Assembly: GCF_000002235.5 (NCBI RefSeq) | Contig: NW_022145615.1 | Coordinates: 34,790,594 to 34,854,593 of the forward strand | Length of the DNA: 64,000 nucleotides | Direction: 5' to 3' | DNA from: Strongylocentrotus purpuratus | Taxonomy: Eukaryota; Echinodermata; Echinoidea; Camarodonta; Strongylocentrotidae | Part shown: in pieces, positions 22,493 to 36,500 of the stretch | How positions within the stretch are numbered: position 1 is the stretch's first letter | Layout of the letters: every line of letters begins with the position of its first letter | Notes under the pieces: generated by a model | The model's database searches: none | What the model was told of the DNA's origin: nothing | What the model saw: the letters and a program-made list of their open reading frames with translations, nothing else | Position numbers and translations under genes: made by a program

Positions 22493-22713
22493 ATTAGTCG
22501 AACCCAAACCGATTATATAATCACTTTTATGACCTCAGAATTCCTTCCTTTGTTAAACCTGTTATTCAACTAAGCTTATAAGCCCAGAGTCGGGCTTTAG
22601 TAAGATACAGAACATTGCCATTGCTTTGCATGGTATCATCAATTCTTACGGCTGAACTATCGTAGGAGTACTAACCAAAATCTATCAAGTTCTTCTGAAA
22701 CACTCTGGGCAAC

Positions 22714-22974
22714 ATGAAAGCCCCGAAGGTGGATGGTCAGGAGGGCTCCTGGGGGACGGCCCCGGAGCGGGAAGAAAAGAGTTTGCGAACGATTCTTAAC
22801 AGTCGCATGGAGAACTCTTCAGCGCATGGCGTACCTAACATTCAACGCTCCTCAGGACCAGTCACTAAACTCGCTTGGTCACTTGTCTTTTTGACTGGTA
22901 TTAGTGTCATGACTTGGCAAGCTGTCATTCTCTTTCAAACCTATTTCGAGTGGAACTACTCGGTCAATCTTGAG
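22714..22974 (+). CDS. channel gene 1, exon 1
   Basis: 87 codons, phase 0 end, donor GAG|gtgagt. It encodes the cytoplasmic N-terminus with the conserved His-Gly (SSAHGVPNIQ) and TM1 (KLAWSLVFLTGISVMTWQ). ATG context is AAC-ATG-A with A at -3. Confidence 0.92.
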
Positions 22975-25660
22975 GTGAGTAAGAAATCTTGATCTAAATG
23001 CTTTATGGAATATGGTTAAGTGGTTATGATTATCCGTCGTATACAATATTATACTATATAGCAGGGGTTCTCAAACTGTTTCCTTGACGTTCCAGATATG
23101 ATTTCCATGAAAGCTAAAAGGTCCGAAACATGGGATGCCATTCGCCAAAAATTTCTTACGGTCAATCGTATACTACAACTTAATTAGACAAATGTGCAGT
23201 TGCTGGAAAGCCGGACACGACTCAAACATTTCTCAAGTTTGTTTCAGGCTCAGACCATCTACTCCCTAAATTCACAGTAATGACAGTTGTATAGTGAAGA
23301 AAAAAAGGCTTCAGTTATGTCTATTTCTGATCTAAGGGGAATTGTCAGCAAGGAGATCAAAGCCATAAGACTTGTCGCACAGCACCAGATTAGGAACTTT
23401 AAACTGCAAAAAATTACACCTAATTTAGAGGTAATTGGTAAAACCATAAATTTCTCAGCGGCGGATCCATTGTTTAATAAGGGGGGGGGGGGGCATGCCA
23501 ACGTGTGAGCGAAGCACATGTGCATTGCGAGCGAGTAAAAGCGAGTCCTTCTGGGTGGGGCCAAGGGGCAGAGCCCCTGTTGGGGGTCCCGGGGTGGAGC
23601 CCAAGGGCGCTCTCGAGTTTTAGCGATGCATAGTCTTTAAGCTGTCTTGAGTAATAGAAACACACACTATTCTACATGAAACACAGAAAAGGTTAGTTTT
23701 GAGATTTGGTTTCCATCCTATCCAATACATTGCTGACCAGTTATTCAGAGTAGCGATTCTTATTTTTTGTCCCTTTTCTCTCTCTCTCTCTCTCTTCCCC
23801 CCCCCCCCCATTTTTACCGTCGCTCTCTCGTCCTCCTTTGTTTTGATAAGGCCGCCAAAGGAGAAGGCCTGCTATTGAATTGAATTGAATTGAATTGAAT
23901 TCGCATTTATTTCATTCTCGATTAAAAATTACATTGATACAAAAGATACAAAATTATTCATGAACAAATTTAGAAATGAAATGGGGAACTACATAAATAA
24001 AGCCCCTAGGCCTTGTACACGCATAGTTCCCAAAGCATTCATAGCATAATGTAAAGCTATATAGTATACAATAATCATGAATGCATAAAAACAGACATTC
24101 CATTATCGAATTATCAAATGGCATTGTTGTATGGTTCTCAAGGTAAGGAATATCACGTTTAAAGTGCTCTCGATCAATATTGCTCCTAGCTCACTTCTCT
24201 CAAGAATTTTACAATACTCTACATTATTTGAGATTTGCCTTTTTTTTAATTCATGTATGATTTCAAATTATTGAGCTTTTTCAAAATCGTGGCTCGATGA
24301 TCCCTCCCCCTTAGATCGGCTAACCCCACAGGTGTCATTTTGACACCTGTCAGGTGGCATGTTGAAAACAGGATTGTGTCTGGGCTACGGCCTACATTAT
24401 TGTATACATTACTGTAACATGCAGCCTTTTCACACACAGCTAAAATTCATCGTATCTAGAGATGATTAGTTTAAACGTGTTTAACTCAACAGTTTTAAAC
24501 ATGTTTAAAGAAAAAAATGATCTGTGTGAACATCGTTTATACGATGTTCGGATAGATACGAAGTCGCGATTCATACGCCCCTCAAAGCAGGCTGCAGATA
24601 CGAAGTTCGTATCTAGAGAGCTTGACATTTTGTGTGTGAACGGTTATTCGTGATTAAACGTGTTTAAACTGAATGGAGCGTGCGCTTTGTTTGATATGAC
24701 ATGACCTTCAATGCGCAATGGCACTACTGCGCATTTTAAGAGCAGTAGTTAATCACAAAACGATTAACGATCGCACCGAAATTTCTGTGTGTGAATGATG
24801 TCGTATGTACAGCTGATTAGTTTAAAGCCCCCCATTTTTTCAGGTACCCCCAAGTTCTTTAAGCTGTATATTGTACCACGTAAAGAGAGAAACAAATATA
24901 CATATTATCGCTGGTAGTGTAATCACAATCATGACGATGTAGGGGTATATACCAATGTCTAAAAATGGTGTATGTTTACTCTGAGGTTTCCCTTTGTAGG
25001 TGCCCCTTTTTTCTCCAGAAAGTGCCCTTTTTTGTTGTTGCCCCTCACTTTGGCTACGCTTCGCCGCCCCTGACCTTGAATGCAGATGTACAACCTACGC
25101 ACTTTGCGTCAGCTTAATCATGGCTTAATATACTTATCATAATATCATTAATTTCACGGTACCATTCTAACAGAATTATTCCCTTTCATTGGCCACGGGG
25201 ATTACTCAATATTAACAAAAGAAAATCGTCATCGAAATAATTTACAATCACGTTTCATTATCTTTACAACTCATCATTCACTGTCAAATGTTATTACTCA
25301 CCCCTCGCCTCCCTGTACATAGTTTCTTTAAATACTTACCTACATATCTGAAGAATTTTGTAGAAGCATTTGCTCCATTTGTCATGTCTGTTAAGTGAAA
25401 TTGTAGAGCAAATATTTAATTTGAGGAGAAAGGGAGAAAAGGATGCGATATGTGTCAGGATTTAAAAAAGAGTTCGATGATATATTTCAAAATTGGGTGC
25501 GGGTGTCCCTGGCTACGCCAATTTTTCAAGGGAGTCAAAGTTCCTTTGCTGAATCATGAATGTGAGTCCCGATCCGACCTTGAATATACATTTGATAATA
25601 ATGACAATGATAATGTCGTTGGTAATAACAATGATAATCATAATAATAACAATGATAACA

Positions 25661-25691
<31 letters not shown>

Positions 25692-25707
25692 TATTACTAC
25701 TACAACA

Positions 25708-25738
<31 letters not shown>

Positions 25739-28700
25739 ATACTACTACTATAATAATAATAATATCACTACTACTACTATATACTTCGACACTACTACTC
25801 CGATACTACACGAACTACTACTACTGCTAATATATAGTAGTAGTACTAGTTGTAGTCGTAGTAGTAGTAGTAGTTAAATTAGATATATACATTACATTTT
25901 ATTTCTAGAGCGCCTTATCAAGATAAAAGGGCATCAACGCAATAACAAAATATACAATGCAAAAAACAAAAAAAAATGATACAAAGAAATTAGAAAAGAT
26001 GTATTTTAAGAGACCTTTTTAATGTTGTGAAAGATTGGCAAATCTTAAATTGAATGGCTAAGTAGTTCAATACCTTGTAAATAAATGACCCTATCAAACG
26101 GTTTTGATCTGTGGCTGTTTTTCGATACCATTATCAGGTGAGGTTCAACCGGACCCAATCCTTTCCGGCAATCACCATCTGCAACGCGAATCCGATAAAG
26201 AGATCCGAACTCGAAACCAGGGATGCATTATTCCAAGCACTATTCGACGTCCATTACGTGCCCAGCATGCCCGATCTGCCCGACCAGCAGCCCCTTCCTG
26301 ACGAGCAGCCCCTACCTGACGTGCCAGGTAAGGTTAGGACATTCTCGACACAAGCAAGTGATTATTACACGAGATTTATGTCTTCATCCTGTGGTTACTT
26401 GGATCTTTAAAAAAAAACACATATCATTATGTACACATCATATTGTTGTTCGAGTATTTTATTAATGTGAAAAATATTGTTACATTGAAATAGAAAAATC
26501 GAAAGTGAACACTGATATCTTTATTTGGCTCATTATAAGTCGATGTTTGTTTCGGACTCGAGTCGAATTATAGAGTCATGACTACGAGACCACTATGAGA
26601 CCGATAACAGTCCGAACAGAAAGTTACATTACGCCGAACAGCCTGGAATCGGTTTTGAGTCTGTTTGGTGGCCTAACTAAGGTACTATTAGGATCAGCAG
26701 AAAGGAGGAGGAGGGAGTTGAGGGTACAGTAGGCTGTATTACCCCAACCCTCCACTCTTTGACCCCTATGCATATCATATCGGTGAGCAATCCGCAATTT
26801 CCGCACCAACTGCCATAATTATGAACACGCTCATCATTTCGTAGGCTTCTCTTTACCTTTTCTTTCCCTTTGGTGAGGTATCAGATCTTTGTATGTGATC
26901 TATTTGTGCCACTATCTCTGTTTATTATGACATAAATACTAAATATCATCTCGACATCACGATATTCATTCTTCGCTTTTCATTTCTTTTAATCAATTTA
27001 AATACAATGGTTTAGGATATAGTAGGATGTACATTGTAGGGGGGGGGGGAATTGTCATTGTGACTATCATTTTCTATCTAAAGGACTTTGATCTTCCATA
27101 AGATATTATGTTTATGATTCGACTCTAGATGGCGTCACACCTTCTATGCTCAATAATTCTGATTCTGGCAATGAAACTCAAGGAGGGTCTAGTAATGAAC
27201 AAATCGAAATATCTGAGGTATTTTTTGTTGTTGTAATTATGGTATTCAGTCTAGCTGTTCATGTTCGGTCTTTAATCACTGTAGTTGATTTCAATCATGG
27301 TTCAACAGCCTTGTTCATCCCCTATATTGAAATGTGAACATGACATAGTTTGTACAAGTTATCCCAACATTTTTCTTTGAGATGTAGGCTACAATAGGGT
27401 ATACAAATTACCCTTGAGATACATTCTAGAAAAATTGTTCTTGAAGAACAAATGCAATCTATATATAAACATTAGCAGTAGTAGGGATAGTTGTGGTGGT
27501 GATGGTGGTGGTATAAGTTATAGTAGTAGTAGTAGTAGTAGTAGGAGTAGTAGTAGTAGTAGTAGTAGAAGTTGTAGTAGTAGTAGTAGTAGTAGTAGTA
27601 GTATAACCAGATTTGATTGGATAACATTGAGGCATAAGATACTGGCTGATATAAGGTACAATATTCACAGCGGAAATGGATACGCAAATACACAAAACAA
27701 TGTATACAAGCAATTAAAAACTCAGCGATTATCGGTTGAGTTTATCCATCTTTTCTTTTTTCTATTTTCAGGCTGTGATCGACTGGAGATCTCGTATCGC
27801 GATACCAAGGTTCTATCGAATGAAATCTGTGGATTACGGGAAGAAACGTATTCGAGTAGTTACTCTCGCCAATGCGACTCTGGAAGAGCGGGTTTCTCTG
27901 GGTCATAAGTTGGATGATATGCTACTTGATTGCTCCTGGAAAGGCATACCCTGCTCACCCGAGTAAGGACATTTCCTGTCCGGGGGGGGGGGGGGGTGCA
28001 ATACCCTGAAGAATAAACTCTGAAAAGTGAAAAGCAAAGAAACAGATTTTTAAATTACATTTTGGCCTAGGGGTCTACAATTGTTTACAAGAGGCACAAT
28101 AACTATTAAGGAGCACATTCTGTTATTGTGTTTGATATACCTGTTTAATGTATACTTAAGTAATACCAGAGGGCACGTGCCCTCACCCCCCCCCCTTTCG
28201 ATCTGCCACTATGAGACTATGGATGTCGCTGTATATAGACCATTAAGGACCATATTTTCTACAAGCTAGCTGGAAATTTCCCAACGATTAAGAAATAGGG
28301 GATCCTCTCACCTTCGATTTTTGCAAGATCAACGATAGATGCTGAGTAAACCCCCCCCCCCCCCCACCAACAACAAAAAAAGCAGATTGAAAACAAACAA
28401 AATTGCCAAGGCTCAACACCATGAATACTATAACAGTTGTTTATTAAAAGTCCATATAACCAAACTATTTATAGGTTTATGATAGCTAGCCGGAAACCAT
28501 GCAGCAATTCGAGTGATCTCTTGACACTTTTCTTGTAAATAACGTTAACGTCATATCTTTTTCTACTTCATAGAAATTTTACAAAGTTTTACGACTCCAA
28601 ACTGGGAAACTGTTACACCTTTAATTCTGGACAAAATGAGGAACAATTAACCACCCACCGACCAGGCTCTACTCACGGTAAGTTTTAAGGGAACCAAACC

Positions 28701-31700
28701 TTCATACTTAGTTACTTTTATTGTAAAGTTTAAGATATTTGACAAATATCAGTGAAAATTTGAACAAAATCGGGCAAGGAATAAGGAAGTTAGAGCTTTT
28801 TGAAATGACTAGTCACTAGAGGGCGGTATGTAATTTGATGACATCATCTGTGGACAACTCTCCATGCCTTTTGTACATCAAATTTCATGTTTTTCCTTCT
28901 TTCTTGTGATTGAGATAATCTACTCCCCTGAAAGCAAGATATAAAATGCAAAACTATATTCTACTTCACATGTTATGAAGTCGGATCAAGAACACAAATA
29001 AATACGAAGAAAACGAAAAAATTGTGAAATTGTATGTACAAAAGGCATGGAGAGTTGTCCACAGATGATGTCATCAAATTGAATACCGCCCTCTAGTTAC
29101 TAGTCATTTCAAAAAGCTCTAACTTCCTTATTCCTTGCCCGATTTTGTTCAAATTTTCACTGATTTTATTCAAATCTTTTAAACTTTACAATAAAAGTAA
29201 CTTAGTATGAAGGTTTTGGTTCCCTTTAACAACAATCCTTAATTAGGCCATTTTCGATCCACAAAAAAAAAATCAATTTATCTGTAATAGTGGTGTTACG
29301 GTTCAAGTTGTTTTAACAACACTGCCATTAAGATTCAGTTGCTATTAAAGCAACTTTCACTTTAAAATGGCGTTGTTGTAAAATAGCAGTGTTAGGACCG
29401 TCCTCCCAGAGGAGCCACTGTAAGAGTCATAAGAGGGAATAGGGATCCCTTCGTAGATCGAATGATCATTGACCTCACGTTATTTCCTGGGGTAGTAACA
29501 CCAAAGTAAAAATTGAGTGAAAACTAAGTCTTCTTTTTGGAGAGCAATATAAACTTAATCGATATCCAATCCTGATTAATTGATTACTGATGTGACTCCC
29601 GGGTAATGGGAAATAGAGTAAAAAATTCACTCTTTATTTAGAGCGAGTAAGTATATGAGCCTATTGACTGTTTGGTAGGCTTCCACTGTTCTCCAAAACA
29701 GGTCTTTCTCTGGATCTCTTTGCTCAGTTTGATGAATACGCGAAAGGGATGAGTGAGGTGTCAGGTTTAAGGGTGAATGTCCACTAAATTTACACCATGC
29801 TGGTAGAGTGAAAATAGAGTAAAATTTCATTCTATTTTAGAGGGAGAGAGAGAGAGAGAGAGGGAGAAAGTAAATGGGCCTGTTAACTCTTACTCCGTTC
29901 TCCAAACCAGGTCTTACTCTGGAGCTCTTTGTGCAGCAAGATGAGTACGTGGAAGGTATGACAGAAGTAGCAGGTTTTAGGGTCAGTGTCCACCATCCAT
30001 CCATTATGCCATTCCCGGAATATAATGGTCTCTTGGTGTCTCCAGGTTTCGCCACCGACATTGGACTTCGCGTGGTGAGACAAAGTCGTTCTCAACATGA
30101 TTTCAAGACTTAAGAAATCGACTTAAATGCAATTTCAATTTCCTATTACATTGCCTTATATTATTATAAATCACGTTAAGATTATGTAAGGCGTTATAGT
30201 AATGGTTGAATATTCCAATAGTTTAAGCACCAGGTTAATGAAATTGCCTTGAGATTGGTTTCTTGTAAGAGTTTGCGATCGTTCGTCTCATTATGTATAT
30301 TCGTTGAAACACGGGAAATCTTTACTACCTGAGTCACACAACCAAACTGACCACAAATCGAGCAATAACCGACAAAATATGCTATGGCCCACGAAACTGA
30401 ATTTATCGGTCTAAGAAACCTTCTGAAAAGTTTTTTTGAAAGTCCACTAGCCCGGCAGATCTGTCCTTCGGCCTTTTCGGGATAATTAATCATTTTTTGT
30501 TCGATCCCTTGTTCTACCGAGGGGTCCAGTTTACAATACAAAACATATGAAAGAATTTGTTTAATTTTTTTTTAGCAATCATAATTTTCCCTGAAAACTT
30601 TCCAAATGTTTTTTCAAAGAGTTTCAGATAATGGTTCCAGGCATGCATAGTCCATCGATTTTCATCTTAATCAAGAGGTTATTTCTTTCCCATTTAATTT
30701 TTTTTTAATCTTAATTTATTTTAGTCAGGTTAAAAAAGTATCAAAAAAAGCATCATGTTTAGGGCACCTGAGGGGTCCCAGGAGCCATGAGTCTATTTAT
30801 CGCAGCCCAATAGGAAATGCGTGAAATGTCGTGCATTTTACTGACTAAAATATTTCAAAAAATGCTATATGATGTGTTGAACCCATTGATGATAGATGTG
30901 GATAACATATTAAACACCCCAGTCGGGCACCTGTCCCTTTTATCACAATTCTTAATATCCATTTTATTGATTAAATCGTAAATAAAGGCCCATCGAAGGG
31001 CCCATTGGTAGGCTTTAATAATCTATTGATAACACCAATGCTTTTGCATTAACCCCATTGCAAAGATGTATGTATAAACTACCTAATTTCGACATTCCAG
31101 CTTTCAAGGAGAAATTTTAAATGCAAAAATCACAGCTTCGGAATCCACAATAAAACGTTGGTAACTAGTATCAGGGGAAACAGCATAGACATACTATTCC
31201 TCACATCTGATGAATATCTAAATGAAAATCAAATCCTGTTATAAATTTCCGTCATTTTTAGTAAACAATTATTAATTCTCTTTATCGTGTCAGGTGTACA
31301 TGCATCGGGAGATGTGAGATGCCTAACTTTGAATCTTGAATCTCGAATTTTGAATCTTGTTTCAGCTCGAGGTGGATCGACTACCTAAACCCTATGGGGA
31401 TTGCAAGGCAGACCTGAAACAGGGTATTGAGGATGATATTTACCATCAACATTACAACATCACATACAACAGGAAGGTAGATAGAGGATGTATGTGAAGA
31501 ATTTAGTTTTTTTAAACATGCTACATCCATTAATTAAAACTAAATTCATCAGTTAATCAAACTGGAGTTTGTTGAAGGTACAGCTATATACTTTGTACCC
31601 AATATGAATATTTTAAGAATGTAATTATACATACTTTAGTAGCAAATATCAAAGATGAGATTATGAAGAATATGAACAAATTGGTAACAACAAGATATGC

Positions 31701-33507
31701 AGAGGAAAAATAAAATGTTTCCAACAATCAAATAGTACCCCATAAGTTAGTTTATGTCTCTCTTTAAGGTGCATTTCTTTCTTTTTCTATTTTCCTTTGA
31801 CAGACGTGTGAAGTGAGTTGCTTCCAAAATGAGGTGATAAGTAGATGTGATTGCTTTGACGCAACGTACCCAAACTCTCTTAAAGTCAACCGTACTGTCT
31901 ACCCATGTGAATACATCAATGACGTTGGTAAACCTTGGCGTAGAGGGCGTAGACCCAGCAGTAGACCGACAGTACTCGAGAGAGACACCTCAAACCACTC
32001 TCAAAAAGAAGAACATGTCGGTCTTGTTTGTTGGCGTTCTCACGGGGCGTCGGTCTACTGAAACCTCTGTAAAGTGTTAAGAAGACCCACGAGACCGATA
32101 TTGCAGGGTGTTTTTTTTTTTTTGGGGGGGGGGGGGCAGTCGGTCTCGTGGCTTTCCGACAATGTGTTTTTTTTTTTTCGGTCTCGGAGGGCTGTCGGTC
32201 TCATAGGCTAGCGGTCTATAACACCCTCTGAACATTGATGAAAAGTGGCAAGAGGGCTCAAGAGACTGACATTGTAAGTTATATGGGTTTTAGCCGGGTT
32301 AACAACTACTCCCGTGCAAAGGATGCATCGTGCAATATCGACACGTCTAGGAGTATTGGTCTCGTGGATAAGTTACCAAAAACACGAGGTATGGAGTTCG
32401 AGTCCCTCTCACGGCACTAATGTCATTTAGCAAGATCTGGATCTACTTTGATAAGTACCACTCTCCAGCCAGATGAATAAATGGGTAGCTGGTAGGAAGA
32501 CAGTTCTTCAATGCTTTTGCGCATTATGATAGCTGAGATAGAGTAGGTGTATGACTAGGGCCCTCGTAGAGAGCAGTATTGATACTGACTGATGGTGGGC
32601 TTCATACTTTTCAAAAGGCCCACCAAATGTTAAATAAGAAATACAATATATCATTTTCCCCCAGAAACCCAATGTATGGCCGATATCGAGATGGAACATG
32701 CCCGTGACGAGCTAGAGTGTAACTGCCCCCTCGCCTGCCGGTAAGATTTTTTTAATCAATTTGTGTTTTGTATATTATTTATTTATTTATTCATATTTAG
32801 TGGTTAATTTTGATATATGATGTCAGAACATTGAGGTATCGGAACATAGTGGTTTCGGAAGTTAGGAGTGTTGTTTTGTAACATGGGGTAGTCAGAACAT
32901 AGCGATCTCGGAACTTAGGAGTGTTGGGTTGGAACAAGGGGTAGTCGGAACATATAGGTGTCGTAAGAAAAAACATCGTTACATACGGAGGTGGAAAATA
33001 TTAAAGGGATTCGGGTATTGTTTAAATGGGGTGCCAAAACAAAGGTGTGTTAGATCTAAACTTGTCTAAACAGAGGGTGTCGATAGATAGGGTGTTGAAT
33101 CATAGAGGTGTCGGGACATATTATTTTTCCTGACTATTTTGGAAATTGTTTTTCTAAATTTAAGACAATTTTTCATCGTTCATTTCCCCATTACAGTGAA
33201 ACGACATATTTGACAAGTGTCAGTTCTTCCATCTGGCCTTCAGATGCTTATGAGGTAAGTTAGATGATACCTGCTATGTATTGTTGTCTCGTTTTAATAG
33301 TCGTTGTTGAATGATAATTGAGGCATCTGGTAACGTATTGAAGGAAGAAACAACCAACACTGAATTATCGTAACTCTATAAAATCGTGAAGTTTATCTTT
33401 TAACTTCAGAAATATAACTATTATCATATTCTCTGTATCGTTCCAATATCTTTTTAAATAAATGTGTTGCCGAAGCGTATACACTCAACGAAGCAAAAAT
33501 ACAATCT

Positions 33508-33553
<46 letters not shown>

Positions 33554-36500
33554 CACGCACATACACACAGCTTCACCCAGGAAAGACATATTTTTAGACA
33601 ATTACTTTTTAATGACGGTTTTACGCATGGAATTTCTCCTCACATATCAAGCTTGCCCTATCTTATTTTTTGCACCATCATATTTTGTATGACTGTTACG
33701 ACTCTGACTAAAAAGGGGGAAATGAGGCATTTAATACTGATCCTAACTTTTTTATCACATGAATTATATTGATCCATAGTCTACGCTAATTGAAAAGATG
33801 GTGAAGTATAATGCAGAAATTCGGAGGCATGTCGTAGGTGAAAACGCTTCGGACTGGACTAGGTGAGTTGAATGCTCAAATATTTTAAAACAAAAGTAGA
33901 CCTACCAAAATGTGCAAATGAACAAATTTTCGATAGTGGAAGTGTCGTGGTATAATGGTTGATTCACTTGACTCGAATCCCAGTCCAGTTCTAATGTCCT
34001 TTGGCAAGAGATTAATTTCCTCCCAGATGTGATTGAATACCTGGGAATTGCTGGGGTAATGCTTATTGCAGGGCCTTCAGGAAGAACAATATGCATGCTG
34101 GTAAGGTTTCCCTGGATAAACAAAAGCATTATTAGGTGGTCTGTCGATGACAGATCACCTATTGATTTCGTTAGAATTTTCTTTCTTTATTTATTTATTT
34201 ATTCTTTATTCTTTATTAGGTGGTCTGTCGATGACAGATCACCTATTGATTTCGCTAGAATTTTCTTTCTTTATTAGGTGGTCTGTCAACGACAGATCAC
34301 CTATTGATTTCGCTAGAATTTTCTTTCTTTATTTATTTATTTATTTATTTATTCTTTATTAGGTGGTCTGTCGATGACAGATCACCTATTGATTTCGTTA
34401 GAATTTTCTTTCTTTATTTATTTATTTATTCTTTATTAGGTGGTCTGTCAACGACAGATCACCTATTGATTTCGCTAGAATTTTCTTTCTTTATTTCTTT
34501 ATTTATTTTTATTTCTTCCGTACACTTTTTTGTACACACGTTCACTCGAAATCGACATGGTCAATTTCCTTCAAATTTCTGTCAGTCATCAAGCCCTATG
34601 ATTTCAAGTTAAATCAACTTTTTCAAGGTCATTAGGTCATCGTGACGTCATCCAGGCGCCATTTTGTAAAAATCAGGTCATTATCATATCTCGATAACGA
34701 GTCATCAAAAATCAACTATATTTGGTATACATTAACTTCAGGTCAAAGGTCAACGAAAAATGTCAAAAAATTCTGCGCGCGCACCTCGACGCGCACGTAC
34801 GCGCGCATTAAAATTTGAAAATGGTCAAATTCGTTCTAAATTAATTTTGCATACCTTTCAGGCCATTTTAAGCATTTTCAAATTTGCGCGCGCGTATCCG
34901 CGCGTCCTGGCATTTTGCAACATAGAATCGCCAAATTTTTTCTGTTATCATATTTATTATATTTTTCCAAGCATTTTGATACCTTGTTTACCTGTTTCCG
35001 ACCAGTAATACCGCAATTAGCGGCTGTCAAAGTTGAACGCACGCGCCGACCTGCGCTATCTGTATCCACAATACATGGGCAAAAACATGCCTATACAAAA
35101 TTCATTTTAACTCTTCAGAATTGATAGATAACCCCCAATTTCTTTCATATTTAAATAGATTATGAGTTGGAGGTATGATTTCATGTCTCATTTGACCCTC
35201 AATTAACTCACGACGTCATCATAATGGCCTCCAAACTCAAAATTTCAATTTGCATATTATGACGTCAGCATATTTCTGGAAAATTGACTGTATCTCTGTA
35301 AACAATGATCAATTTTCTTCCAAATTTTGATATGATCTAGCTTAGACAATTCTCTACAAATGCAATCGACACAATATTTCATTTTGACAAAGGTATCATG
35401 GCGTATTTTTGCGATTAAAGGTGGCATGTCAATTTTTCACATTTTACGTGTATTCTTTATGGGACATGACTTTTTCTCAAAACTGGATTCTACATTCTCG
35501 TCTTTCGCGAGCAATATCTCCGTCGTTTTATCTTTATTTACGCTGAGCTTTGAGTATGTTGTAGCTGAGACAATAAGCTATCATAAGTGTGCCCTTTATT
35601 TTTTTATTCAGATGCCGGGATCATGCTCATATTTCACTTCCAAAGTGGGATTTGAGAATTCCATTTCCCGTTTACCTGTAATCTCTATGGGAAATGTTTT
35701 GGTATATCCGTAACGCACTTGACTTCCGACCTCGAGGTCCCTGGTTCGAGTCCGGGCGTTTCCAACAATTTGTTTTCTTCACTTTTTTTTCTTTTTGACC
35801 TTTCACTGTACCATCTCCTTTCAATATTAAAACACGTACAATCGTAAATAATGTAATAAACAACCATATTTACTTTATTATTACCCTATTATCACTTGAT
35901 CCATTACTTTTTGCGTGTAATCCTTATGGGAGATGACTTTTTCTCAAAATCTGGATTCTACATTCTTGTCTTTTGCGAGCAATATCGCCGTTATTTTGGC
36001 TTGATTTTTGTTGATTTTTGATTATGTTGAAGCTGAGACTATATACTATCTAAATATTCTCTCATTTTTGTCAGTCTGATGTCATCATGGTCTGTTGATG
36101 ATAATCATCAACATCATCATGATCATCATCATCGTCATCACCATTACTATCAAGATCATCATCATCATCATGATGATCATCATTGTTTACATGTCTATAT
36201 AACTTCTCCCTTTCTCAATAAAGTAAATATTATAATCTATCATAAGACTTGAAGACAGACCACCTTAATCGTCCTCGTGACGATTTAAATTCTAGTTTAT
36301 TTTTATTTCTTCCGTACACTTTTTTGTACACACGTTCACTCGAAATCGACATGGTCAATTTCCTTCAAATTTTTGTCAGTCATCAAGCCCTATGATTTCA
36401 AGTTAAATCAACTTTTTCAAGGTCATTAGGTCATCGTGACGTCATCCAGGCGCCATTTTGTAAAAATCAGGTCATTATCATATCTCAATAACGAGTCATC

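Larger units (their letters stand above)
23000..26130. other. intron 1 of gene 1, repeat content
   Basis: Holds a hAT-like end followed by poly-G (23,460-23,490), GGGGCAGAGCCCC minisatellite remnants (23,560-23,610), a CT tract then poly-C (23,776-23,810), a minus-strand LINE 3' end with (GAATT)n tail (23,875-24,240), a hAT-like GCCGCCCCTG end near 25,072 and triplet repeats (25,610-25,870). No exon was recognised. Confidence 0.5.

Noticed and set aside
25450-25830. 126-codon frame with poly-N and poly-T
   Set aside because: It is translated trinucleotide microsatellite.
27414-27908. 164-codon frame across exon 4
   Set aside because: It reads the (GTA)n repeat as poly-S and overlaps exon 4 in the wrong frame.
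34134-34500. Cis-regulatory RNA or riboswitch from repeated hairpins
   Set aside because: The hairpins are the head repeats of a mobile unit and recur at its other end.
35701-35765. Functional tRNA gene
   Set aside because: The B box is good, but the anticodon loop is too long and the acceptor stem does not pair; it is repeated within a mobile unit.
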